A stretch of 5,801 bases of DNA from Tissierellia bacterium. GTDB taxonomy: Bacteria > Bacillota_A > Clostridia > Tissierellales > Peptoniphilaceae. Shown here one piece after another: positions 1 to 5,801 of the stretch (the first letter of the stretch is position 1; every line of letters begins with the position of its first letter). The position numbers and the translations under genes were made by a program. The notes below the pieces were generated by a model. The model saw only the letters and a program-made list of their open reading frames with translations, searched no databases and was not told the origin of the DNA. The DNA lies in assembly GCA_012728775.1 (NCBI GenBank), contig JAAYEN010000119.1, forward strand, positions 1-5,801, written 5' to 3'.

Positions 1-450
1 ACTCCATAAGATTTTTAATATTGCAGCCCCAATTACAGTTCCCAATAGAATCTTTAAGTTTTTTCTCCAAGCAGATAATATTAGTAGTACAAAGAAAATT
101 GGAACTAATAATGTAAATAATATCTTTTGAATATTCCAATCACCCTTTATGTATTCCATTTCATATTCTAGAAATTCCATCACTTGGGGATTAATTTCTT
201 TAGGAACTGGAAACCAAAACATACTAGAAAATAGTGCAAATATAGATATAAAAATTCCAGCCCAACTTTTTTTATATGCAAAATAAATAATAGGGATAAT
301 GAACAAAGGTCTAATGTACCAACTCAATACATTGTGATGTCTTTCAAAAGCCCAGTTGAAAAAAGCATTATTCGTTAAAAAGAAATATATTAAAAGGATT
401 GTAGCCAAGGCGAATATTCCACCTAGAATTTTATCAATTTTTTTGTCCAT
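1..450 (-). CDS. Multi-pass membrane protein of unknown function (3' end outside window)
   Basis: The frame opens with ATG at 448-450 and stays open for 150 codons to base 1 without a stop, so the C-terminus is missing. The start is supported by a good Shine-Dalgarno (AAGGTGA, 458-464, 7 nt before the ATG). The visible protein is very hydrophobic, with likely membrane segments near residues 9-26, 44-58, 62-80, 108-127 and 133-149. A hydrophilic, partly acidic stretch (about 83-107, with FLEYEMEYIKGDW) lies between the third and fourth. A striking aromatic/His/Pro-rich part includes FERHHNVLSWYIRPLF (35-50) and SMFWFPVPKEINPQ (76-89). From memory, this pattern resembles a family of uncharacterised membrane proteins in Bacillota that also occurs away from defence genes; I could not check this. 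I see no catalytic motif. It begins 27 nt after the preceding gene, as if co-transcribed with mcrBC. Gene reality is well supported; function is unknown. Confidence 0.85.
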   Translation of the reverse strand, partial: MDKKIDKILGGIFALATILLIYFFLTNNAFFNWAFERHHNVLSWYIRPLFIIPIIYFAYKKSWAGIFISIFALFSSMFWFPVPKEINPQVMEFLEYEMEYIKGDWNIQKILFTLLVPIFFVLLILSAWRKNLKILLGTVIGAAILKILWS

Positions 451-477
451 TACGTTCTCACCTTCTAAAAGACGTAT

Positions 478-987
478 CTAATTCTCATCAAATTCCTTAT
501 CACTAGAATTTATTTCTCGTTTTTTCTTATATCTTCTGCTAATTACTGATACACCAATAATAAAGATAAGCCCGAGGATACTTGTTCTAGCTTGATTATT
601 AGGCACTTCCTCAATCGTAGCTTCAAAATTTTCAGAATTAATACGCACATTATTATATTTTAAAGGAGCTTCCGACATAAATCGTATTTCACCTTCTCCT
701 TCATCATCTCTATGTATATTTTTTATTATATAATTATCAGTGAAAAAGCTTTTTACATAATTAAAAACAAAAACATTTTCTGCATTTTTATAAATTAACA
801 GCTTAGTATTATTGGCAGTAACAGTTTTTACAAATTCCACTGGAAGTTCTTCCTCTGAAAAAGTATTCTCCGAATGTTCCATTAAATTTTCTTCTGGGAT
901 ATTATAAAATCCATATCCATCAAAGGATACCTTTATAAAAATTATTAATAAAATAATTGTAAGCACATAGATTAATTTATTTTTCAT
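478..987 (-). CDS. Small membrane protein with two anchors and an extracytoplasmic domain, function unknown
   Basis: A 169-residue protein I do not recognise. It starts at ATG 985-987 behind a strong ribosome binding site (AAGGAGA, 992-998). Residues 4-20 form a hydrophobic helix preceded by Lys2 and Lys4. Residues about 24-134 are hydrophilic and rather acidic (for example SEEELPVEF at 44-52 and DDEGEGEIRF at 94-103). Residues 136-150 form a second hydrophobic helix, followed at once by a strongly basic RRYKKKR (151-157) and a short charged tail. By the positive-inside rule both termini should be cytoplasmic, with the roughly 110-residue middle outside. There is no lipobox and no obvious signal peptidase site, so TM1 is more likely an anchor than a cleaved signal. 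No enzymatic motif or Cys pair is visible. The gene lies 26 nt after mcrC and 27 nt before another membrane-protein gene, so it probably shares their transcript. A role in the McrBC system is possible only by context. Confidence 0.88.
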   Translation of the reverse strand: MKNKLIYVLTIILLIIFIKVSFDGYGFYNIPEENLMEHSENTFSEEELPVEFVKTVTANNTKLLIYKNAENVFVFNYVKSFFTDNYIIKNIHRDDEGEGEIRFMSEAPLKYNNVRINSENFEATIEEVPNNQARTSILGLIFIIGVSVISRRYKKKREINSSDKEFDEN

Positions 988-1013
988 TAAATCTCCTTTT
1001 TTTAAGTGTAAGT

Positions 1014-2084
1014 TTATACATTTTCAATCAAATCAGGTATTTTAAAATATTTTTCTATTATATTATCTAGATCTTTGGCGATTAGTTTAAAATCTCTATT
1101 TAAATCTAAAGTCATGCTAGCTATTATGTTACCACCCATATTGTATTGGAAATCAGGAGTTATTTCTTCGTCTGTTTTAGCGTATAAAAGTAATCCGGAA
1201 ACATTTCCACTGTTATTAACGTCATAATTTTTCACATATGAAAAAATTTGATAAAGATGGCTGGAGTGCAAAGAGACTTTTCCTAAGTATTTTTGCATAG
1301 TTTTATTGTAGTATTTTGTGTCTATTATAAGGGTTTTATCTTTGTTTTTTATCATAATATCTGTATTCATATTAGGTAAAAATTTATTATTTTTTTCCTC
1401 TTCACCCAAAAGATTCCACTTAATTTTTGAAGATCTTGTATTTAGATAGGGATGTTCTTGCTTAAAATATTCCAAAACGAAGCGTTCAAATAATCCATGG
1501 AGATGCTCATCTGTAAACCCCTTCATTTTATATTTACCTTTTTTCTCAGTTTGAATATATCCATCTAAAACAAAAAAACAAATATTTAAAAGCATCTCAT
1601 AACTTTTATTATTACGATGGTATTTCAATTTACTCCATTGGATATCCTTGGGTTCAATAGTGTCAATTGCATTAAAAAACATAATTACTTTTTTTAATCC
1701 TTTTTTACGTTCACTGTCCACAGCTTTTGAGGAAAGCAAGAGCATTGATGTTGTTTTAATAATTTGATTAAAAATATTATTTACAGAAAGCTCATCTAAC
1801 TCACATCCTAATTTATGATTCCTTTTAATTTTATTTCCTATGGTTTTATTGATGTCTAATTTTCCCCTTAGAGTTGTAATATTTTCATTTTTATCTATAT
1901 ATTCTCTGTATAGTCCTTGTTTAAGTTGCTGGGAAATACCTTTAAATAAAATTTCAGCAAATAAGTCTTCAATATTATTAAATTCTTCTGTGGCTATTTC
2001 CTCATAATTTGTTTGTTTAAGGACTTTAAATGCATAAGTAAGCATATAATATATATTTTTAATTAGGATTGTACTTTCAGCCAT
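1014..2084 (-). CDS. mcrC: McrC-type PD-(D/E)xK nuclease subunit of a type IV McrBC restriction system
   Basis: This 356-residue protein is the nuclease partner of the McrB GTPase encoded just upstream; its length is close to the roughly 350 residues of E. coli McrC. The N-terminal half, which in the family contacts the McrB ring, carries the typical TLRGKLDINKT (71-81) and CELDELSVNNIFNQIIKTT (94-112). The C-terminal half is a PD-(D/E)xK nuclease domain: Glu200 in LFERFVLEYF (198-207), Asp242 in NTDIMI (240-245), then LIIDTKYY (252-259) with Asp255 and Lys257, and a supporting Gln279 in HLYQIFSYVK (276-285). The catalytic set therefore looks complete. In the known system McrC does not bind target DNA itself; it stimulates McrB GTP hydrolysis and cuts when translocating complexes collide. 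The ATG overlaps the mcrB stop by 8 nt and has only a weak GGAT-like site upstream, which suggests translation by coupling. The call is firm; target specificity is unknown. Confidence 0.95.
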   Translation of the reverse strand: MAESTILIKNIYYMLTYAFKVLKQTNYEEIATEEFNNIEDLFAEILFKGISQQLKQGLYREYIDKNENITTLRGKLDINKTIGNKIKRNHKLGCELDELSVNNIFNQIIKTTSMLLLSSKAVDSERKKGLKKVIMFFNAIDTIEPKDIQWSKLKYHRNNKSYEMLLNICFFVLDGYIQTEKKGKYKMKGFTDEHLHGLFERFVLEYFKQEHPYLNTRSSKIKWNLLGEEEKNNKFLPNMNTDIMIKNKDKTLIIDTKYYNKTMQKYLGKVSLHSSHLYQIFSYVKNYDVNNSGNVSGLLLYAKTDEEITPDFQYNMGGNIIASMTLDLNRDFKLIAKDLDNIIEKYFKIPDLIENV

Positions 2085-2095
2085 TTATAACATCC
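2077..2095 (-). promoter_or_regulatory. mcrB/mcrC translational coupling junction
   Basis: The mcrC ATG (2082-2084) lies inside the end of mcrB, whose TGA is at 2077-2079, giving an 8-nt overlap in different frames. The only ribosome-binding-like sequence before the mcrC start is a weak GGAT (2092-2095). Terminating ribosomes from mcrB probably re-initiate on mcrC, which would tie the two subunit levels together. The overlap is seen directly; the coupling is inferred. Confidence 0.65.
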
Positions 2096-4050
2096 ATTAA
2101 ATTATTTTTCCATTTTTCTACTTTTTCTTTCTCATCAAACCAATATTCGTTTAAAGTAGGCACAATATCAAAGTTAATAATTGAGTTTACCCATTCCTCA
2201 CTGATTTTTTCTTGTTCACAAAAATAACTATGTCCAATTTGGAATCCTTCTCCTAATGAATTATCTTCTCTAATTTCTCTATTTAACATGTTAATTTCAT
2301 CTATTAAGTTATTAAAAACATCATCATCTAATTTTTTTTGATACAACTTAAATCCTTCAGAATCAAAGCTGGGCTCCATGTCAAAAAAGCTAAATCTTCT
2401 CCTTAAAGCATAATCAATCATAGCTAAACTTCTATCAGCAGTATTCATCATAGCAATTATATATAAATTAGAAGGTACCGTAAAAGATTGGCCAGAATAT
2501 GCTAAGGTCACATTAGTATCTCGGTAACCTTTTTCTATTAATAACATTAGCTCACCAAAAATTTTGCTCAGATTTCCTATATTTATTTCATCTATAATAA
2601 AGAAATAATCTCTTTTTGGATCATCCTTTGCTTTTTTACAAAAGTCATAAAATATTCCATTCCTTAGCTTAAAACTTTCACCATCAGGCTTATAACCCAT
2701 TATAAAATCTTCATAAGAGTAATTTTGGTGAAACTGGATAAATTCAATTCTAGAATCGTCTTTTTCTCCTATAATGGAATAAGCTAATCTCTTTACAGCA
2801 TAAGTTTTCCCTACTCCAGGTGGACCTTGTAAGATGATATTCATCTTATTTTTCAATAGTCCTATCAATGCATCGTAGTTTGCTTCTTCCATATATACAT
2901 CCTTTAGAAAGTCTTCTTTCGTGTATATTTCTAGATTGTTTATCTTATCTTCTGGACTAGTTTTTGCATATAGATTTATATTAATCAAATCCATTTCATT
3001 CAAAGCTTCATTTAATTCATCTCTTAATTTCCAAAGAAAAGAGCCACTTATTTCTTTATCAATATTTTTCCCTAGGTATAAAATTGGCCACCATTTATTT
3101 TCTTCGTTTTTATCTTTTGGTATAGGACAATTTGTCTTATTATGAATCCTTTTTCCTAAAGATAAAGATTCAGAATAATAAAAATTTGGATCCTTGCCAT
3201 ATTTTTTAGATAGTTTTTCACACGTGGTTTCACCATCTAATTCTTTAATTCGCTTCATAATCTCTAAACTAGGTATTGTAAAAACGGATTCATCTTTTAA
3301 AACTTCTAACCAATCTTCTTTAGACAACTTGGGAGAGTAATCTGATGGATACCATTCGTTTTTATTATCTTCATCAAAATACCTAGATACATAAAATCCG
3401 AAATCCAGAGTCAAAGTTCGAAATTCTGGATCTTTGTAACATTCAGAATCCAGGTTTGTTTTTAAAATTTCAATTAGTTCATCATCTTTTTTTATTTCCT
3501 CATTTATTTCATTGTAAAACTCCATTGCATTTTTTAGATTTTGTTTATAGGCACCTTTTTTAAATTTATAATTACTTTCTAGCTTTTTTGAAACTATGAC
3601 TTTTTCGCTAAATTTGTAAATGTAATACTTATCTGGATATTTAAGCCATAGATAGGTGCTTATGGAGTTTTCAGTTTGATAATGTGATTTTCCTTCTCCT
3701 GCTACTCTTGCATTTACTTCTTTCGCTTCATTTTTAAATTCGTTAATACGATCTACTATATTAACTTCTTCATCAAATAAATTTCGAAACATTTCTCTAA
3801 CAGCATCAGGCTCTTCTTTAGCATAACCCAATATCATTGCTTTTGGAAAATGATTAAGTGATGTTAACAAATTTTCTGTTTTTGAAAGAGAAACTTCAAG
3901 CATTTTATGAAAGTCTTTTGCATTGATATCCCAATTATCTTGAAAATGTTGTATAGCCACCCATTTATATCTTTCTTTTTTCCAGCCATAACCATCAAAT
4001 TCCTTTTTGTATTCTTCTAAAGCTTTTTGAAATATTTCTCTATTAAACAT
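2077..4050 (-). CDS. mcrB: McrB-type AAA+ GTPase, DNA-recognition and motor subunit of a type IV McrBC system
   Basis: A 657-residue protein, longer than E. coli McrB (about 460), with the extra length N-terminal. The C-terminal AAA+ motor is complete: Walker A GPPGVGKT (409-416), the McrB-typical FHQNYSYEDFIMGYKP (440-455), Walker B FFIIDEIN (483-490), the McrB signature MNTADR (535-540), arginine-finger region DYALRRRF (546-553) and GHSYF (606-610). MNTADR with Walker A marks the GTP-using McrB branch of AAA+ proteins. Residues 1-230 form an N-terminal domain I cannot assign to a named fold; it should recognise the modified target. Residues 240-350 look like a second module, with a helix-turn-helix-like stretch (TTCEKLSKKYGKDPNFYYS, 275-293) followed by WWPILYLGK (320-328) and SGSFLWKLRDELNEAL (335-350); from memory this recurs in Bacillota McrB proteins. 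The ATG follows AGGAG (4058-4062) by 7 nt. It is the first gene of the putative four-gene unit. Confidence 0.95.
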   Translation of the reverse strand: MFNREIFQKALEEYKKEFDGYGWKKERYKWVAIQHFQDNWDINAKDFHKMLEVSLSKTENLLTSLNHFPKAMILGYAKEEPDAVREMFRNLFDEEVNIVDRINEFKNEAKEVNARVAGEGKSHYQTENSISTYLWLKYPDKYYIYKFSEKVIVSKKLESNYKFKKGAYKQNLKNAMEFYNEINEEIKKDDELIEILKTNLDSECYKDPEFRTLTLDFGFYVSRYFDEDNKNEWYPSDYSPKLSKEDWLEVLKDESVFTIPSLEIMKRIKELDGETTCEKLSKKYGKDPNFYYSESLSLGKRIHNKTNCPIPKDKNEENKWWPILYLGKNIDKEISGSFLWKLRDELNEALNEMDLININLYAKTSPEDKINNLEIYTKEDFLKDVYMEEANYDALIGLLKNKMNIILQGPPGVGKTYAVKRLAYSIIGEKDDSRIEFIQFHQNYSYEDFIMGYKPDGESFKLRNGIFYDFCKKAKDDPKRDYFFIIDEINIGNLSKIFGELMLLIEKGYRDTNVTLAYSGQSFTVPSNLYIIAMMNTADRSLAMIDYALRRRFSFFDMEPSFDSEGFKLYQKKLDDDVFNNLIDEINMLNREIREDNSLGEGFQIGHSYFCEQEKISEEWVNSIINFDIVPTLNEYWFDEKEKVEKWKNNLMDVING

Positions 4051-4057
4051 TTAATCA

Positions 4058-4062
4058 CTCCT
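4058..4062 (-). promoter_or_regulatory. Ribosome binding site of mcrB
   Basis: AGGAG, followed by TGAT, ends 7 nt before the mcrB ATG. It fixes the start at 4050 and so supports the full-length 657-residue product with the long N-terminal recognition region. Confidence 0.75.
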
Positions 4063-4087
4063 ATAGATATATCCAATCATTTAACTA

Positions 4088-4093
4088 ATTATA
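4088..4093 (-). promoter_or_regulatory. Candidate -10 box of the mcrBC transcription unit
   Basis: A perfect TATAAT lies on the minus strand between the upstream terminator and mcrB, predicting a transcript start near 4080 and a leader of about 30 nt. No convincing -35 element (TTGACA-like) lies 16-18 nt upstream, and there is no TG for an extended -10. A second possible -10 (TATAAG, 4100-4105) also lacks a clear -35. In DNA this AT-rich, a TATAAT can arise by chance, so position is the main support. Confidence 0.45.
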
Positions 4094-4141
4094 TTCTATC
4101 TTATACTAGCTTATTTTTAAACGAGAAAAAGATATAAAGGC

Positions 4142-4176
4142 AAAAACAAAAATTCAGACACATAGCCTGAATTTTT
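4142..4176 (-). terminator. Intrinsic terminator after the sigma/anti-sigma pair
   Basis: On the minus strand, a left arm at 4176-4165 (AAAAATTCAGGC) pairs with a right arm at 4159-4148 (GTCTGAATTTTT). This gives a 12-bp stem with one G-T pair and a 5-nt loop (TATGT), followed by more T-rich sequence down to about 4142. It lies 11 nt past the TAG of the DUF4179 gene (4188-4190) and upstream of the mcrB promoter candidate, so it should insulate the two units. The stem is GC-poor, so efficiency is uncertain. The A-rich 5' arm would also give a short T run for a plus-strand transcript, but no plus-strand gene is present. Confidence 0.8.
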
Positions 4177-4187
4177 ACCAATCAATA

Positions 4188-5297
4188 CTATTTCAAAATC
4201 ACTTCAAATTCCTCTCCAAATGGGGTAAATAGTTCTTCTCCTTTATCATCTACATCTAAACTTTGGTAGCCTTGGAAAGTTAATTTTTCTCCTTTCATCA
4301 AATCTTTGCCCTCTTCTCCGTAGTAATGAAATGTTATTTTGTTATTTGCAGAAGTGGAGTTTATAAAATTATATTCTACTCCTTTTTCGTCCGTTGCTTT
4401 GAAATATATTTTCTGTCCTAGATATCCTGATTCATTTTCGTAGTCTAAATTTAAAGTTGCTCTAAAGGCGTTTAGTCTAAGGTTTTTTATTACCACAGGA
4501 TAGTCATTCACTTTTGTAATTTCTTTTTCAATTTCTATAAACTTAGTCTTTAGCTTTTCTTTTGAGTCAGATATTTTGAAATCAATTGTCCATTCTCCAG
4601 GAATTTCCACAGTTTTTACTTCTTCATAGGGTTTTCCCTCCAAAACTAACATACCTTCATCAAAATTAAATACACTAACATTTTTTACTACTAAAGTGAG
4701 GACATCTTCTTCAGAAAGATTTTCTTTTAAATCAAATCCATAGTATTGTTGATGGGTTTTATCGTCTACTATTGTGCCTTTTATAGTTCCAGAGTTGTAG
4801 TTAATATTTTTCCCGTTAACTAACAATTTATACCAACCTGCAGCTACTAAATTGGAACCTTCTGGAAAATCCTCTATTAATTCCTCTCCGGTGACTTCAA
4901 ATAGCATATTCACTACAAGATATTTTTCATCTAACATGGCATCTGCTAATTGAAACTTGACTCCATCGTGGCTTATTTCAGAGTTTATTCTGGTAATAGA
5001 TTCGTCAACAATTTCTGATTCTATGGAATATTCTGCAATTGGATTGGTCATTTTTTCATAAAAATTAACAATTTGGGCATAAATAATTTGCCCCGGTTTA
5101 GTAAATCCCATTAAAGCCAAAGCTAATAATGCGGCGATTGCATATTTGAAAAATCTATTGGTTTTCTTAGGTCTTTCTATACTTTTTAAAAAATTTTCTT
5201 TTAATTTATCTATTTCTGCGTTACTAACGCTTTCTAGACTTTGAGGAATTTTCGTATCTGCATTATTTAATATTTTGTAAACATCCTTATCTTTCAT
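4188..5297 (-). CDS. DUF4179-type membrane anti-sigma factor
   Basis: A 369-residue protein with the layout of DUF4179 proteins, which are encoded next to ECF sigma factors in Bacillota. The cytosolic N-terminus is residues 1-48 (starting MKDKDVYKILNNADTKIP), the probable sigma-binding part. One membrane helix (about 49-65, core AIAALLALALMGF) follows a basic RPKKTNR (42-48). About 300 extracytoplasmic residues then follow, rich in beta-strand-like segments, beginning with a TM-proximal conserved-looking YAQIVNFYEKM (73-83). The C-terminal half (about 230-369) looks like a separate beta-rich domain, as in DUF4179-DUF5643 proteins; that subdivision is from memory of the family. No zinc-binding HxxxCxxC motif is seen, so it is not a classic ZAS anti-sigma factor. 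The ATG overlaps the sigma TGA (ATGA) behind a very strong GGGAGGAGG site, suggesting tight co-expression. The inducing signal is unknown. The family call is fairly sure; the anti-sigma role is inferred from layout and context. Confidence 0.85.
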   Translation of the reverse strand: MKDKDVYKILNNADTKIPQSLESVSNAEIDKLKENFLKSIERPKKTNRFFKYAIAALLALALMGFTKPGQIIYAQIVNFYEKMTNPIAEYSIESEIVDESITRINSEISHDGVKFQLADAMLDEKYLVVNMLFEVTGEELIEDFPEGSNLVAAGWYKLLVNGKNINYNSGTIKGTIVDDKTHQQYYGFDLKENLSEEDVLTLVVKNVSVFNFDEGMLVLEGKPYEEVKTVEIPGEWTIDFKISDSKEKLKTKFIEIEKEITKVNDYPVVIKNLRLNAFRATLNLDYENESGYLGQKIYFKATDEKGVEYNFINSTSANNKITFHYYGEEGKDLMKGEKLTFQGYQSLDVDDKGEELFTPFGEEFEVILK

Positions 5298-5313
5298 AAA
5301 TTTTCCTCCTCCC
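5294..5313 (-). promoter_or_regulatory. ATGA overlap and strong ribosome binding site joining the sigma and anti-sigma genes
   Basis: The sigma factor TGA (5294-5296) and the anti-sigma ATG (5295-5297) share ATGA. A purine-rich GGGAGGAGG at 5305-5313, inside the end of the sigma gene and 7 nt before the ATG, is the strongest ribosome binding site in the window. This arrangement favours making the inhibitor in at least equal amounts to the sigma factor. Confidence 0.75.
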
Positions 5314-5801
5314 TTAGATCTCTCAAAGCTTTTCTGCCTCTAGAGACTCTATTATATAAAGTGGCGATGGTAATTCCATATTTTTTGCTAACTTCTTCAT
5401 AGCTTTCATCCTGAAAAAATAAATCTATAAAAATATTTCTATCTTCTTCTTTCAAACTCTCCAAAAGTCCAACTAACTGATTATACATTTCTTCTTGAAT
5501 AAAAAGTTCTTCAGGTGTGGCTTCCTTTGACAAGATTTCTTCATTCAAAGTTAGAACTTTTTCCCTTCTTAGAATTTTTCTCAGTCTGTCAATGGATTCA
5601 TAATTGGCGACAGTGGCGATCCATTTATTCAAACTTCCTAAACTAGAATCGAAAGAATCAATATTGTTCCAAATCTTTAAAAATATGTCATTAATAACTT
5701 CATCTCTTTCTTCAGGCAAAAAGGAAAGTCGTTTATAAACAATGGTTTTTATCAGTGGCGTAAATTCTTCTATTATTTCTAAAAGAGCAGTTTCGTCACG
5801 A
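5294..5801 (-). CDS. ECF-type sigma-70 factor (5' end outside window)
   Basis: This gene directs RNA polymerase to a small set of promoters and is probably held inactive by the downstream membrane protein. The frame stays open to the right edge, giving 168 visible residues. A TTG at 5717-5719 could be mistaken for the start, but the 27 codons before it encode good region-2 sequence (ending EEFTPLIKTIVYKRLSF), so the true start lies beyond 5801, probably only a short distance away. In visible numbering, region 2 spans about 5-78, with the DEVINDIFLKIW core-binding helix (33-44) and SLNKWIATVANYESIDRLRK (56-75). A linker with acidic stretches follows. Region 4 spans about 103-160, with its helix-turn-helix in SYEEVSKKYGITIATLYNRV (133-152) followed by SRGRKAL. 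There is no region 1 or 3, as expected for an ECF factor. The target promoter and stimulus cannot be read from this window. Confidence 0.92.
   Translation of the reverse strand, partial: RDETALLEIIEEFTPLIKTIVYKRLSFLPEERDEVINDIFLKIWNNIDSFDSSLGSLNKWIATVANYESIDRLRKILRREKVLTLNEEILSKEATPEELFIQEEMYNQLVGLLESLKEEDRNIFIDLFFQDESYEEVSKKYGITIATLYNRVSRGRKALRDLREEENL

Noticed and set aside
1057..1062. TATAAT on the minus strand inside the end of mcrC, as a separate promoter for the membrane genes
   Set aside because: No -35-like hexamer lies 16-18 nt upstream, and the surrounding coding sequence is AT-rich enough to give such boxes by chance.
2921..3145. Plus-strand open frame of 74 codons
   Set aside because: It lies wholly inside mcrB on the opposite strand, has no domain or credible ribosome binding site, and its hydrophobic Ser/Phe-rich translation is typical of an antisense shadow of a Lys/Glu-rich gene.
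4066..4073. GATATATC palindrome in the mcrB leader as an operator
   Set aside because: It is only 8 bp, made almost entirely of alternating A and T, is not repeated nearby and does not extend outward.
5717..5719. TTG as the start of the sigma factor
   Set aside because: The frame continues upstream without a stop to the window edge and encodes recognisable region-2 sequence, so starting here would remove part of the conserved domain.
1..5801. CRISPR array, IS element, tRNA or other structural RNA
   Set aside because: I saw no regularly spaced repeats, terminal inverted repeats, transposase motifs or tRNA-like folds. The only intergenic stretch of note (4051-4187) is accounted for by a terminator and a promoter candidate.

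Overview
The window is strongly AT-rich with clostridial-style codon use. It carries a compact minus-strand gene train with strong AGGAG-type ribosome binding sites, and a sigma factor/DUF4179 pair of the kind common in Bacillota. I infer a low-GC Gram-positive (Bacillota, probably Clostridia or Tissierellia). No rRNA, tRNA or other marker fixes the genus. Every supported gene lies on the minus strand, so transcription runs from high to low coordinates.

Right-hand block (4142-5801): an ECF-type sigma-70 factor whose 5' end is cut off by the window edge is followed, with a 4-nt ATGA overlap, by a single-pass membrane protein with the layout of a DUF4179 anti-sigma factor. A 12-bp hairpin with a T-rich tail just after the second gene ends this unit. 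The pair looks like a standard regulatory module: the cytosolic N-terminus of the membrane protein would hold the sigma factor and its external domain would sense an envelope signal.

Left-hand block (1-4093): after a 137-bp intergenic region holding that terminator and a TATAAT box, four genes follow with almost no space between them. They are a 657-aa McrB-type AAA+ GTPase, a 356-aa McrC-type PD-(D/E)xK nuclease (8-nt overlap), a 169-aa two-anchor membrane protein (26-nt gap) and a multi-pass membrane protein running off the left edge (27-nt gap). McrB and McrC together form a modification-dependent (type IV) restriction system: the McrB N-terminus recognises modified DNA, the AAA+ ring translocates using GTP, and McrC cuts. 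All diagnostic motifs of both subunits are intact, so the system looks functional.

The least ordinary part is the pair of uncharacterised membrane genes in the same apparent transcription unit, directly downstream of mcrC. They may be a membrane accessory of this restriction system or simply passengers; the sequence alone cannot decide. The only non-coding stretch of note is 4051-4187; no stretch over 300 bases lacks a gene.
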